A stretch of 59,521 nt of DNA from Natronogracilivirga saccharolytica (GCF_017921895.1 NZ_JAFIDN010000014.1:1-59521), one strand, 5' to 3'; positions 1 to 8,468 are shown, counted from the stretch's first letter. The notes: a model not told the origin generated them from the letters alone. Program-made: numbers and translations.

Positions 1-123
1 CAAGGCCAAGGGTATTTGTTAGTGCAGGTTATTGAGCTGGTAGGCAGGTTTTACCAGACTCATCCATGGTTACAAGCCTTTCCTAATGAACAGGAAGGGA
101 TTAGTATGAACTCCGAAAGTTGA
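1..123 (+). CDS. C-terminal end of an unidentified protein (partial)
   Basis: An open frame runs from the first base to a TGA at 121-123 and gives 40 residues with a hydrophobic, aromatic-rich start (LLVQVIELVGRFY) and a polar tail. The true start lies left of the window. I do not recognise the family. It could equally be chance open sequence, because 40 codons is short; the amino-acid mix is protein-like but not decisive. Confidence 0.35.
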   Translation, partial: QGQGYLLVQVIELVGRFYQTHPWLQAFPNEQEGISMNSES

Positions 124-261
124 GTTATTTCATAAATAATATGGGAATTCATTGCGCTTGATAGTATATTTCACTACTCACACTCCACCATAAGAATATG
201 TCATCATGAAGAGAGTAACTGGTGCAGCCTGTTTAGTCGTCAAAAGAATGCTCACGGACTG

Positions 262-1551
262 ATGTTTAGTTTCAGCCTGAAGACAATTATTTTTTCTGTA
301 GCAGGATTGTTCGTGATCTATGTGACAGGTACGCTTTTTTTCTTCAATGCAACCCCGGAGTCTCTGCGGGTAACAACGCCAATAGGTCATTCCTACTCTG
401 TAAATGACCCGGCTTTCAAAACGAATAGCGGTATACTCACAGGCCGTCAATGGGTTGAGGGAAACGATGCAATGTTACTGAGCCGGGGAAAAGATATTTT
501 CAATACCATGTATGAGGATATCCGTAATGCACGTAACAGTATCTCTAAAGAAACCTTTGTATATAGTGGGGAAGAAGTTGCGACAACGATGGCCCATGAA
601 CTCGCTGATGCTTCAAAACGGGGAGCAGATGTTCATTTCATCATGGATTATTTAGGATCAGCGGATGTAACCACCGATCAGCTGAAAATTATGGAAGATG
701 CCGGAGTACAACTTGTCCGGTGGCGAAAACCAGCCTGGTATCAGGTGCCGAATTTAAATCATCGAACCCACCGAAAGCTATTGATAATTGATGGCGAGGT
801 GGCTTATACCGGCGGAGTTAACACGGCTGATGAATGGCTGGATGACATTCAAGAGGGTGGCTATAAAGATTATCACCTGAGGATTACAGGACCGGTAGTA
901 CACGAACTCCAGGGTGCGTTCTCGAAGAATTGGGTTGCCTCCAGGGGTGAGCTATTGAGGGGAGATCGCTATTATCCACATCTCGAAACAACCGGTAATC
1001 TGTCCATGCAGGTCACAACGAGTCACCCCGGAAACGGATCCATAGGAGTACGAAAAATGATGCTTCATGCCATAGCCTCGGCAGATGAATCCATTCGGAT
1101 CGGTTCGGCTTATTTTTTCCCGGATGACAAATTTTTACAGGCATTGGTGGATGCGGCAAACCGTGGGGTACATATCAAGATATTAACTCCGAATGAAACC
1201 ATCGACAAAAGTTTTGTACGAATGGCCTCACATACACTTTGGGGTCAACTTCTTGACGCCGGTATCGAGATGCACGAATATCAGCCTGTTATGTATCACG
1301 CAAAGCTGATGATTGTAGACGAATATTTTATAACTATAGGATCAACCAATTTCGATAATCGGTCTTTCCGGTTAAATGATGAAGTCAACGTCAGCATTCT
1401 GGATGAGGATTTTGCCCGTCAGATGACAGTATGGTATGAGAAAGATTTGGCACAATCTGAAAGAATCACCATGGAGGTATGGGAAAACCGTTCTTTTTTT
1501 TGCAAGGCTTACGGTTGGGTAATAGCCATAGTTATGGGTGTGTATTTGTGA
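262..1551 (+). CDS. Phospholipase D family protein (cardiolipin synthase-like)
   Basis: The 429-residue product has two HxK(x)4D phosphatidyltransferase motifs: H170/K172/D177 inside NHRTHRKLLIIDG, and H346/K348/D353 inside YHAKLMIVDEYFITIGSTNFD. A hydrophobic segment at residues 8-28 should anchor it in the inner membrane. Two motifs in this spacing, with the GGVN and GSTNFDNRSF follow-ons, are typical of bacterial cardiolipin synthases that join two phosphatidylglycerol molecules, but related phospholipases look the same. The C-terminus is odd. After VWENRSFF, where relatives usually end in an amphipathic helix, the frame runs through a T8 tract (1494-1501) into a hydrophobic tail (VIAIVMGVYL), so a one-base slip or mutation is possible. 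No strong Shine-Dalgarno sequence precedes the ATG. Neighbours suggest an envelope or stress role. Confidence 0.85.
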   Translation: MFSFSLKTIIFSVAGLFVIYVTGTLFFFNATPESLRVTTPIGHSYSVNDPAFKTNSGILTGRQWVEGNDAMLLSRGKDIFNTMYEDIRNARNSISKETFVYSGEEVATTMAHELADASKRGADVHFIMDYLGSADVTTDQLKIMEDAGVQLVRWRKPAWYQVPNLNHRTHRKLLIIDGEVAYTGGVNTADEWLDDIQEGGYKDYHLRITGPVVHELQGAFSKNWVASRGELLRGDRYYPHLETTGNLSMQVTTSHPGNGSIGVRKMMLHAIASADESIRIGSAYFFPDDKFLQALVDAANRGVHIKILTPNETIDKSFVRMASHTLWGQLLDAGIEMHEYQPVMYHAKLMIVDEYFITIGSTNFDNRSFRLNDEVNVSILDEDFARQMTVWYEKDLAQSERITMEVWENRSFFCKAYGWVIAIVMGVYL

Positions 1552-1772
1552 AATGAAGACAATACCATGTGGGATTCCAGACTAATTTGGTCTTTTCGGA
1601 ACTGAAAATATACGTTCAGGTGAACATATGAAAATGAAGAAACAGATCAATAAAGTACTTCTGTACTGAAACTCTGTCTGTATCCATACAATGCATAAAC
1701 GTTATAGAAACACCCATGCATATTGACAGCAATTCTTTAATATCCATTTATGTGCAATGAAGGGGGATCGTT

Positions 1773-2441
1773 ATGAATAAAGCAATTAAATACGTAATCG
1801 GAATTCTGGGTCTGGCTATCATTATAGTATTAGTAGTAATGGTTCGCCTCAATACGATTGTGAAAACGGGTATTGAAGAAATCGGGTCAGAGATGACCGG
1901 CACGGCTGTTACTGTTGACCGGGTATTTATCTCACCGTTTTCCGGAAAAGGCCGGGTCAGAGGTTTTCGCATAGCTAACCCTGAGGGATATGATCACGCA
2001 TATGCATTTCAAGTGGATAATTTTTCCATTGAATTGGAAATACGCTCAGTCTTTTCAAATGAGGTAATGGTTAACGAGATTGTTATTACCACACCGGCTA
2101 TCATCATGGAGCAGAAACTGATTGATAATAATATCAATTCAATTCTCGGGAATATACGCAGTGTATCGGCCGGGGAGTCGACTGATAAACGACTTATCAT
2201 CGAGCATTTTTTATTGACCGACGGTTCGGTAGATATGTATATGGATATTAACAGAGAACGATCGGTCCATGCCGAAATAGCCACAATCGAGCTCAACGAC
2301 CTTGGCAGAGGAGGCGGCCAGGAGGCTGTGGAAGATATCATTCAGAGAATTGCTGAACGGCTGGCCCGGGAAGCTCTTCAGGTCGCCTCTCAACGCGGAG
2401 GTGATGAGATTCTGGATACCTTGCGGGATTTAATTGACTGA
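1773..2441 (+). CDS. AsmA-like/DUF748-type membrane-anchored protein
   Basis: The 222-residue protein starts with one transmembrane helix (about residues 5-25, IGILGLAIIIVLVVMV). A region follows that resembles the N-terminal part of AsmA/DUF748 proteins, with GTAVTVDRVFISPFSGKGRV, an IANPEGY-like strand, then SVFSNEVMVNEIVITTPAI. Such proteins bridge or line the periplasm and are linked to lipid transport in long forms; this one is far shorter, so only the fold resemblance is claimed. A good ribosome site (GAAGGGGGA) lies about 8 bases before the ATG, which supports this start. It is downstream of the phospholipase D gene, separated by 221 bases, so it probably has its own promoter. Confidence 0.65.
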   Translation: MNKAIKYVIGILGLAIIIVLVVMVRLNTIVKTGIEEIGSEMTGTAVTVDRVFISPFSGKGRVRGFRIANPEGYDHAYAFQVDNFSIELEIRSVFSNEVMVNEIVITTPAIIMEQKLIDNNINSILGNIRSVSAGESTDKRLIIEHFLLTDGSVDMYMDINRERSVHAEIATIELNDLGRGGGQEAVEDIIQRIAERLAREALQVASQRGGDEILDTLRDLID

Positions 2442-2518
2442 ACCTGATTTGATTGCAATTGACCCCATATTATTACTGATATCGTTTCATGATAGATAAT
2501 GATATTTTTGTCTCTTTC

Positions 2519-3607
2519 TTATTGTGGTTCAACTACTGTATTCGCATCGAAAATAGCAGCTGTTTGAGCTAAAACACGGCCATTGAGTGATGCGCCGGTA
2601 TTCAGAGTAATGCCGGTCATCGAAAATATAATCCCCTCAAAATGTGAGGTTCTACCGATTGTGACTTCTCCGGCTACTTGCCAGAAGATATTCTTGACTT
2701 GTGCACCGCCACTAAGGGTAATGGTTACATCAGGGCTCATCGTAACATTTTCGGCGACCTGTAAAATCCAGACGTCATCTTCATCACCTGAGAAATTCAG
2801 GTCGTCTGTAATCTGAACGGTATTGCTCCATTTGTACAGGCCGGGTGTAAGTGTTTTGCCGCCAATTTCACCGGTATATAATTCAACAAAGTCGGGGGCT
2901 GTTCGCCCAGCGGCATCATCATATGCAGTGGCCATATTTTCAACGGCTGTTGTCAAGTTTGTCGGTGTTGGGTCAGCCATATCAGCGGCATAAATCCTTC
3001 CGTTTACCTGGTCAGATATTGAATACCCTGTTGCCGGTGTCTGGGAAAAACCAGTTATAAAACTTTCAGCCATCGGGCTTAATCCCAAATCGCCTGTAAA
3101 AGATGAGGCCGGGTTGTTATTTATAGCCGATTTTGCAAGAATTACATAATTACCGGCTGTCCCGAGTTCTACAACTTCCAATTGTTCGCTGTTGCCTCCG
3201 GTTGTGAAACTCCACTCATTATCATTAGCAATTGCAACACCTGAAGCATTTTTTGCACCGGTTGAAACTTTTACTGTGTAATCCGTCTGGGCAGCCAAAA
3301 CATTTTGGGAAGTAAACCTGGCCGTGGTACCGGAATAGCCTACACTACCGTTAATCGTTGTGGATCCCTGTTGCAGAGTGATGGTTGTGTTGTTAATGGT
3401 TGACGGATCCATTGCCTGATCGAAGATGATTTCCAAAACCTTATTTCGTTCTATATTATCTTCATTATTCATCGGACTTTTTGAGAAAATAACAGGTGCA
3501 TCGGGATCGAAATCCGCATTCGTGCTTTTATTCTCGCATCCAATCATAAATGCGAATCCAAATAGCGAGGCCACTATTATGGCATTTGATAAATAATTTA
3601 TTTTCAT
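2519..3607 (-). CDS. DUF3494 ice-binding-like lipoprotein with Ig-like domain
   Basis: The 362-residue protein has a lipoprotein signal peptide with the lipobox at FMIGC (Cys24). Residues about 35-140 form a Big_5-type bacterial Ig-like domain (SKSPMNNEDNIERN, IIFDQAMDPSTI, WSFTTGG). Residues about 147-362 match the DUF3494 beta-helix family: ILAKSAINNNPASSFTGDLG near its start, then TAYDDAAGR, and a closing GAQVKNIFWQVAGEVTIG and GRVLAQTAA. Known members include ice-binding and recrystallisation-inhibiting proteins, but many bacterial members have no tested activity and may be surface adhesins. It is convergent with the AsmA-like gene and lies downstream of the clostripain-like lipoprotein on the same strand. 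Confidence 0.87.
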   Translation of the reverse strand: MKINYLSNAIIVASLFGFAFMIGCENKSTNADFDPDAPVIFSKSPMNNEDNIERNKVLEIIFDQAMDPSTINNTTITLQQGSTTINGSVGYSGTTARFTSQNVLAAQTDYTVKVSTGAKNASGVAIANDNEWSFTTGGNSEQLEVVELGTAGNYVILAKSAINNNPASSFTGDLGLSPMAESFITGFSQTPATGYSISDQVNGRIYAADMADPTPTNLTTAVENMATAYDDAAGRTAPDFVELYTGEIGGKTLTPGLYKWSNTVQITDDLNFSGDEDDVWILQVAENVTMSPDVTITLSGGAQVKNIFWQVAGEVTIGRTSHFEGIIFSMTGITLNTGASLNGRVLAQTAAIFDANTVVEPQ

Positions 3608-3753
3608 GATATTCGGGGTTTTTGTGATATAATTAGCATATAAACAAGGTATATATCGATATCACAATAAGTGTTACAACAGGATGTGCCCGAGTTACAT
3701 GAATCACTGAATGACGCAAACCTTGTTCGCTACATCTCTATATCAATCCTGTT

Positions 3754-4830
3754 TCACTTCACTTCCGGCTTACAGCCCCAGCCTGAATGTGTAAGTTGGC
3801 CCGATTGCCTGCCAAACCGCGCCGGTTTGTACCATGTTTTTACACCTTTATGATATCTTTCAGGATCCAAGTTTGATAACTCCGCACAATCAACATTATC
3901 CTGAAATTGCACGGACCGATCGGGGGCTCTATTTGCTGCAGTGAGCGAGGTAAGAGCATGGATATAGCCCTGTACATGCTTTAAATCATAAAGGGCAAGT
4001 GTGATGGTGGTATGAACGTTTGCATCCAATCGCTGATACGTTTGTTCTGCCATTGAATAGCCCAATTGAAGCGGCGAAATACCCGGTTCCCTTTCCAGGA
4101 GGTCCATTTTACCTGAGTCAAAATGAGATAAGTGCAGATTTTGCGGAGAGGCAAGCATTACTTTGGTAAACGGTATCAGTAGTTCTGCCATCGCAGGTGT
4201 CCCGTTATTACATGTAGAGAGAAGTACCAAACCAAACCGATCTTCATCTGATAGCAAAAAGTTCTGAATACCATTGGCAAATGCAGCAGTATTTACATCT
4301 ATATCAGGCATGGAGCGATGATAGCCTGTACCATTCACTGATGGAATTTCATGGCCAAAGTAGAGAAAGTAATTCTGGTGATTATCAGTCCGGTTTTTAG
4401 TCCGATATTGGTTCACAAGTTGTGCTTCGGTGGCAAGAAAGGCTTCCTTTTTATCCGGATGGCGATATCTAACCCGGCTGTGTAATTGCCCGTTTCTGTA
4501 GTGAAATAAACGGCTGTTTCTTCTCGGAAAAAGTCCCAGCATTTTTTTCCCCGGTCGCTGATGATAAATAAAAACTTCACCCGAATCTGCTTGTTCAGCA
4601 ACTTCTAATGCGGTTGCAAGAACTTTAGAATTTTCCCATATCGGCTGACCATCCGGATCATGATAAAGATAATCAGAATCAGCATGGATGTAATAGAAGA
4701 CGGAATAGCTTACATCCGTCTCGTTTTCTGGCAAATATTCCCCGGACAATTCAGATGTATGGCTGCATCCTGAAAAAATCAGTGCGATTATTAAGATCAC
4801 GCTTAAAATCTGGTACTTCATCTGTTTCAA
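3754..4830 (-). CDS. Clostripain-like (caspase-fold) lipoprotein, putative
   Basis: The 358-residue protein has a lipobox (LIFSGC, Cys22), so it should be attached to the periplasmic face of a membrane or exported to the surface. The layout resembles C11/clan CD cysteine peptidases: YSVFYYIHADSDYL near the start, then YFLYFGHEIPSVNG (His160), then LVLLSTCNNGTPAMAE (Cys207) after a hydrophobic strand. The 47-residue His-to-Cys spacing fits the caspase fold, where the dyad sits at the ends of adjacent strands. The usual DACLMG signature is changed to STCNNG, so activity is uncertain. A putative substrate pocket loop with His/Asp-rich sequence (NLHLSHFDSGK) follows. The product is unlike anything I can name exactly; the peptidase reading is inference from motif spacing. 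Confidence 0.5.
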   Translation of the reverse strand: MKQMKYQILSVILIIALIFSGCSHTSELSGEYLPENETDVSYSVFYYIHADSDYLYHDPDGQPIWENSKVLATALEVAEQADSGEVFIYHQRPGKKMLGLFPRRNSRLFHYRNGQLHSRVRYRHPDKKEAFLATEAQLVNQYRTKNRTDNHQNYFLYFGHEIPSVNGTGYHRSMPDIDVNTAAFANGIQNFLLSDEDRFGLVLLSTCNNGTPAMAELLIPFTKVMLASPQNLHLSHFDSGKMDLLEREPGISPLQLGYSMAEQTYQRLDANVHTTITLALYDLKHVQGYIHALTSLTAANRAPDRSVQFQDNVDCAELSNLDPERYHKGVKTWYKPARFGRQSGQLTHSGWGCKPEVK

Positions 4831-5025
4831 ATGTTACATGTTCCAAGCTGACAGTGAATTTTTGACTTTTTCAAGACTAAATATCAACAGCTTATAAATA
4901 GTTTTGACAGTTTCTAAATGCAAAAAACCAGAGTCTCACCTCCGCCGTCGAATTGGAATCATTCCAGTAGACGGCAGAGAGGGACTCTTCACTCTTGATA
5001 ATTCATTTCTTGGAGTGTGTACAGA

Positions 5026-5469
5026 TCATAAAAGAAGCAGTATGATAAGAATCAAAAGAGCTGTTGTAACACCAATGGTTATAGTACGACTGGCCTGTTC
5101 AATCATATCCTGGGAAAAATTTGAAAAATCATCCAGATCTTTATCCACAACTTGGTCATACCCATCAAGCCCGTTTAACTGATTCTTCTTTTTTTCCAAA
5201 TCATATTTATAGGTTGCAAGTATTGCGTTTTCATCTTCGGTAAGGGATACCGCCGATTCAATTCGATCTATTACGCTGATCATCTTATTGAATGATTCAT
5301 TTAAAATAGCTCGTTTTTCGTCTGCATCGTCTGTTTCATGGACTGCCTGAACGGTTTCATTAAAGTGCTTTTTAAAGGATTCTGTAATATTCACTGATTG
5401 TGCATAAGATGTTGATTGGATTGCACCTGCCAATAGTACAGAAGCAAGAATGATGTATAGTATCTTCAT
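5026..5469 (-). CDS. Small exported protein with C-terminal membrane helix
   Basis: This 147-residue protein has a signal peptide with probable cleavage after SYA (ASVLLAGAIQSTSYA/QS). A helical, charged middle region follows (about residues 25-120, rich in E, D, K and N), then a C-terminal hydrophobic helix (TTALLILIILLLL). This suggests a periplasmic helical domain tethered at its C-terminus. I do not recognise a named family. Its neighbours on the right are other tiny membrane proteins of a type often found with stress-response genes. The opposite-strand frame in the same stretch shows no protein-like features, which favours this strand. Confidence 0.65.
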   Translation of the reverse strand: MKILYIILASVLLAGAIQSTSYAQSVNITESFKKHFNETVQAVHETDDADEKRAILNESFNKMISVIDRIESAVSLTEDENAILATYKYDLEKKKNQLNGLDGYDQVVDKDLDDFSNFSQDMIEQASRTITIGVTTALLILIILLLL

Positions 5470-5622
5470 ATTGTTTTCTCGGTTTATTTATAATGAGTGA
5501 ATGAATCGATATGTATGCTTATTTTACCTTAGACTTTTTGAAGTCGTATAATATAAGGCTGACTTGCTAGTTCACTTTTTGTTATTTACCCTTTATTTTT
5601 GCATAGTATTTTTATCACTTTG

Positions 5623-5778
5623 CTATGCTATTCTTCTGCCCTGGATTACTTGAAGTAATATTGCAATTGCAGCTATAACCAACAGGATATGAATAATGCC
5701 TCCAGCACTATAGCCTGCAAATCCGATTAACCAGGCAACTACTAAAACTACAGCAACCAGGTATAATATATTTCCCAT
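5623..5778 (-). CDS. Lmo0937-family small membrane protein (DUF5670-like)
   Basis: A 51-residue frame starts with ATG at 5778 and ends with TAG at 5623. The product begins MGNILYLVAVVLVVAWLIGF, continues with a glycine-rich turn (AGYSAGG) and a second helix (IIHILLVIAAIAILLQVI), and ends in QGRRIA. This is the characteristic pattern of the lmo0937/DUF5670 family: two membrane helices, a W-[LI]-[IL]-G-F motif and a short basic tail. Function is unknown; members commonly occur beside stress genes in many phyla. No strong Shine-Dalgarno sequence is visible, as is usual in Bacteroidota. Confidence 0.8.
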   Translation of the reverse strand: MGNILYLVAVVLVVAWLIGFAGYSAGGIIHILLVIAAIAILLQVIQGRRIA

Positions 5779-6305
5779 GGTATTTCTGATTTTTTTTAGA
5801 TTTATATATCAGAGACTCTTATCACTGTTATTGTATTATTATCCTTCTGCTTGCAGGAACATGTATAAACGTATATGCCCATTTACAATGTGTGAGAATT
5901 ATAACTGATGAATGTTACATGGACACGATATAAAGTTATATATTTTACAGATAGTACAATCTTCATAGCCTGAACCCTCTGCAGTCATAATGCAAAAGGA
6001 GTTCTGCAGTGTGCAATTATTTCAGAATAGTCTAGAAATCAGACACAACGTTTCCGTTTCAGCAAAGTTCATGGAGAGGTATATCACAAGGAGACTGTCG
6101 GTATAATATTCAAGAGAGCGACCGAATTGGTAAAAATCATGCCGGAAGCATTCAAACTCAAAGTCAATGCAAAAAACCTGTGATCTATGTAACACTTATA
6201 CCATAACGCATAATGCATGTCAGCATAAATGTTCTCAAATTTTCATTTAGGAGAGCAATTTACCGTATCCCGGAATGATGGATCATAAAATAACAAAGGG
6301 AAATC
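5779..6305. other. Long intergenic stretch, no clear gene
   Basis: These 527 AT-rich bases separate two small membrane protein genes. A 38-codon ATG frame at 5990-6106 (+) has no supporting features. A second frame ends at 6183, lacks a start codon before its upstream stop, and encodes VHGEVYHKETVGIIFKRAT and KLKVNAKNL, which reads like the tail of a degraded gene. I cannot name the family. Promoters for the flanking divergent genes must lie here, but no convincing box was seen. Confidence 0.4.
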
Positions 6306-6503
6306 ATGAAACAAACATTAGGCAGTATACTGAGTATAGGAGGTTTGATCGGAGTCCTGTTTTTCGGATATCAATATCTGGACGATTCTGAATCTTTTGA
6401 ATTCTTAGGAGCAGATGTCGCTGTGAGCACCGGTGATTACGTTCCAATTTTGATATCACTAATTATCCTCATTGTGGGAGTATTTATTTATCGGTCCAAA
6501 TAG
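6306..6503 (+). CDS. Small two-helix membrane protein, conserved type
   Basis: The 65-residue product has an N-terminal helix (LGSILSIGGLIGVLFFGYQYL), a short polar section (DDSESFEFLGADVAVSTGDY) and a second helix (VPILISLIILIVGVFIYR). The pattern helix, then SFxxLGADVAVSxGDY, then helix recurs in small bacterial membrane proteins of unknown function, often annotated only as hypothetical; I recognise the layout but not a name. The ribosome site AAAGGGAAA lies just upstream of the ATG, which supports the start. It may belong with the Lmo0937-like gene to a stress-related set, but that is inference from company. Confidence 0.7.
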   Translation: MKQTLGSILSIGGLIGVLFFGYQYLDDSESFEFLGADVAVSTGDYVPILISLIILIVGVFIYRSK

Positions 6504-6824
6504 GCCGAAAAAGGTGGTTATGATGATGTTAACTGGCGGCAACAACACCGTCATTTATCACATGGCTATATTTTTATACATACCTCAAAGAATCTAGAAT
6601 GTACAATATAGCAATTATATAACTATCAACAGCCTTATTGTAATTATAAATATTGGGTATTTCTTAAATTGATTCAAAATCGTTAGTTGAACAAGAAGAG
6701 TGATCATAATGTATATATCGAATCAGATAGATAAAAAAATGGAACATACAAAAGAAAGCAAACCAATATTGATTACTCAAAATCCGGTAATGACTAACCT
6801 CTACCAAAAAATCAAAGTAAACTA

Positions 6825-6844
6825 CTATCGACTAAAGTCGATAG
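6825..6844. repeat. Right-end hairpin of the IS200-type element
   Basis: A perfect 8-bp stem (CTATCGAC / GTCGATAG) encloses a TAAA loop. Such subterminal hairpins are the binding sites of TnpA in IS200/IS605 elements. The same hairpin is present in the second copy at 59409-59428. A second hairpin (GTAGAC / GTCTAC) lies at 6854-6869. Confidence 0.8.
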
Positions 6845-6865
6845 CTTTGTGATGTAGACAAATGT

Positions 6866-7300
6866 CTACTTGTCTTCGATTTTAAATTCTCCGTCTTTAC
6901 CTTCAACATTTTGCTCCTCGATATACTTCATAATCACTTCATCGGTCACATTTCCCGAACTGGCGACAAAATAGCCTCTGGCCCACAAATGACGACCCCA
7001 AAACTTTCGTTGCAAGGTTTTGAACTCCATGAGCATTTTGTGCGAGGTTTTTCCTTTGATTTTTTGCATCACTTTGCTTACCGAGTGATGAGGCGGTACC
7101 GAAACCAGAAGATGGATATGATCTTTGGAAACATGACCACTTATGATTTCGATATCCATGGTCTTGCACTGCTCGCGAACCAATTCCCGAACTCGTTCGG
7201 CTACTTCGCCTTGCAAAACCGGCTTGCGGTATTTGGTGATCCATACCAGGTGATATTTTATATCGTAAACGCTATGAGATGTTTTGCGGTAATTTTCCAT
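6866..7300 (-). CDS. tnpA: IS200-type Y1 transposase TnpA
   Basis: The full-length 144-residue Y1 transposase cuts and joins single-stranded DNA at the element ends through a 5'-phosphotyrosine. The HUH motif is H61-I-H63 in DHIHLLVSVPP, and the nucleophile should be Tyr126 in the helix IMKYIEEQ. The start MENYRKTSHSVYDIKYHLVW and the WGRHLWARGYFVASSGN segment are standard for the family. The length is complete and the frame intact, so this copy could be active. It is encoded opposite to the host gene it interrupts. No tnpB-like guide nuclease gene is present. Confidence 0.95.
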   Translation of the reverse strand: MENYRKTSHSVYDIKYHLVWITKYRKPVLQGEVAERVRELVREQCKTMDIEIISGHVSKDHIHLLVSVPPHHSVSKVMQKIKGKTSHKMLMEFKTLQRKFWGRHLWARGYFVASSGNVTDEVIMKYIEEQNVEGKDGEFKIEDK

Positions 7301-7324
7301 AATACCGCAAGCATACTAAAGTCT

Positions 7325-7338
7325 TCGCCTAAAGGCGA
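7325..7338. repeat. Left-end hairpin of the IS200-type element
   Basis: TCGCC / GGCGA with a TAAA loop lies just upstream of tnpA, the expected place for the left-end hairpin. A second small stem (CCCC / GGGG at 7355-7365) sits close to the outer end and may hide the tnpA ribosome site or shape the cleavage complex. Confidence 0.65.
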
Positions 7339-8336
7339 GGGATTTTCTCCCATTCCCCGGAGGGGACATTAATTGCACAAACCAATGTAACAGTATTGAT
7401 TACAGGAGAGAATGGGACAGGCAAAGAAGTCTTTGCAAGATTGTTGCACTACCATAATTCGAATCAAAACAGAAACATGATAACTGTCAATTGTGGAGCT
7501 ATTCCGGAAGAACTGGTAGAGAGCGAAATGCTGGGCCATGAGAAGGGGGCGTTTACAGGAGCTGATGCACAGAAGAAAGGTTGTTTTGAACTGGCAGATA
7601 AAGGGACACTCTTTCTTGATGAGATCGGTGAAATGTCACTCAGTGCTCAGGTTAAATTACTGCGTGCGATAGAGCTTGGGTCATTTCGAAGAGTAGGTGG
7701 AAAAGAGGAGATCCATGTTGATTTCACATTAATTGCAGCTACAAACAAGATTCTCAACGACCAGGTTAAATCGGGAAGTTTTCGGGAAGATCTATACTAT
7801 CGTCTGAATGTAATTGAACTTTATGTACCTCCTTTGAGGCATAGAAAAGAGGATATCTCACTGCTTATAGAATTCTATAAAAGTCAATTCTGTGACTTGT
7901 ACGGGAAGCCTGATTTTTTATTTGACGATGAAAGCCGGGCCTTAATGATGGCATATGATTGGCCGGGAAATATTCGAGAGCTTAAAAATTGCATAGAAAG
8001 AACTACGGTACTATTTGAAGGGGGTGACTACATCAGCGCTGAAATGCTACCCGCCTCCATTACAAACTCCCGGAACACACACACACCGGCCTACCTTGGG
8101 GAAGCATGCGGAATTCTGCAAATCCCGATTGGGGCAAGTCTGGATGAAATTGAACGTCTGGCGATTCATCAAACATTGAGTTCCGTTGATAATAATAAAA
8201 CAGAAGCTGCGAAAATACTTGGTTTTGCCAGAAAGACACTTCATAACAAATTGGATAAATACGGGGATGAGCAGTATGCCATGGATTGAGGGAGGTGGTC
8301 GGGAATGGCTGGACAAATTTTTTTAAGGATTATAAG

Positions 8337-8468
8337 TTTGGTTTTAAGCTGCCGGGGGATCCGTTTCTTTGGAGGCACTTTTCCAATTCGGGAATGAGAC
8401 CGGCTGGTATTATAAAAGGTTATGAACTCAGAGCAAAGTGCGAATAGCTCTTGTCCGTTTTTCGACAA
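8337..8468 (-). pseudogene. Tail of an IS3/rve-type transposase (remnant)
   Basis: A short reading frame encodes FITFYNTSRSHSRIGKVPP, the well-known end of integrase-core (rve) transposases (FxxxYNxxRPHSxxGxxxP). Only about 44 codons remain, and nothing of the DDE core is recognisable upstream in the same frame. It is a fragment left by deletion and has no expected function. It abuts the end of the disrupted sigma-54 activator gene. Confidence 0.6.

Larger units (their letters stand above)
6817..7368 (-). mobile_element. IS200/IS605-family element without tnpB (copy 1)
   Basis: This is a compact element of about 552 bases with one gene, tnpA. The ends were set by restoring the interrupted host frame and by the start of identity with the partial copy at 59401; they are uncertain by about 2 bases because AA precedes both copies. 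The element has subterminal hairpins rather than terminal inverted repeats: 6825-6844 (8-bp stem, loop TAAA), 6854-6869 (6-bp stem) and 7325-7338 (5-bp stem, loop TAAA). No target duplication is seen. These are all features of single-strand transposition by Y1 HUH transposases. Confidence 0.88.
6709..8289 (+). pseudogene. PspF-like sigma-54 activator, split by an IS200-type element
   Basis: Two in-frame pieces flank the insertion: 6709-6816 (36 codons, ending NPVMTNLYQKIK) and 7369-8289 (starting LIAQTNVTVLITGENGTGKE). Joined, they give about 342 residues of a complete AAA+ enhancer-binding protein. It has the Walker A motif GENGTGKE, the sigma-54 contact loop GAFTGA (7546-7563), the Walker B motif GTLFLDE (7603-7623), an R-finger region near FREDLYYRL, and a C-terminal Fis-type helix-turn-helix (NKTEAAKILGFARKTLHNKL). 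There is no receiver domain: a stop (6688-6690) precedes the first ATG, so the layout matches PspF-type regulators. After insertion the left piece runs into a TGA inside the element. The right piece could start at TTG 7396, but would lack the residues before Walker A and is probably inactive. Confidence 0.88.

Noticed and set aside
4904-5182. 92-codon frame on the plus strand
   Set aside because: Overlaps the minus-strand exported protein, which has a convincing signal peptide and membrane helix, while this one has none.
6817-7368. IS605-type element with a tnpB guide nuclease
   Set aside because: Only tnpA is present; the DNA on both sides belongs to the host sigma-54 gene, so no tnpB or reRNA fits.
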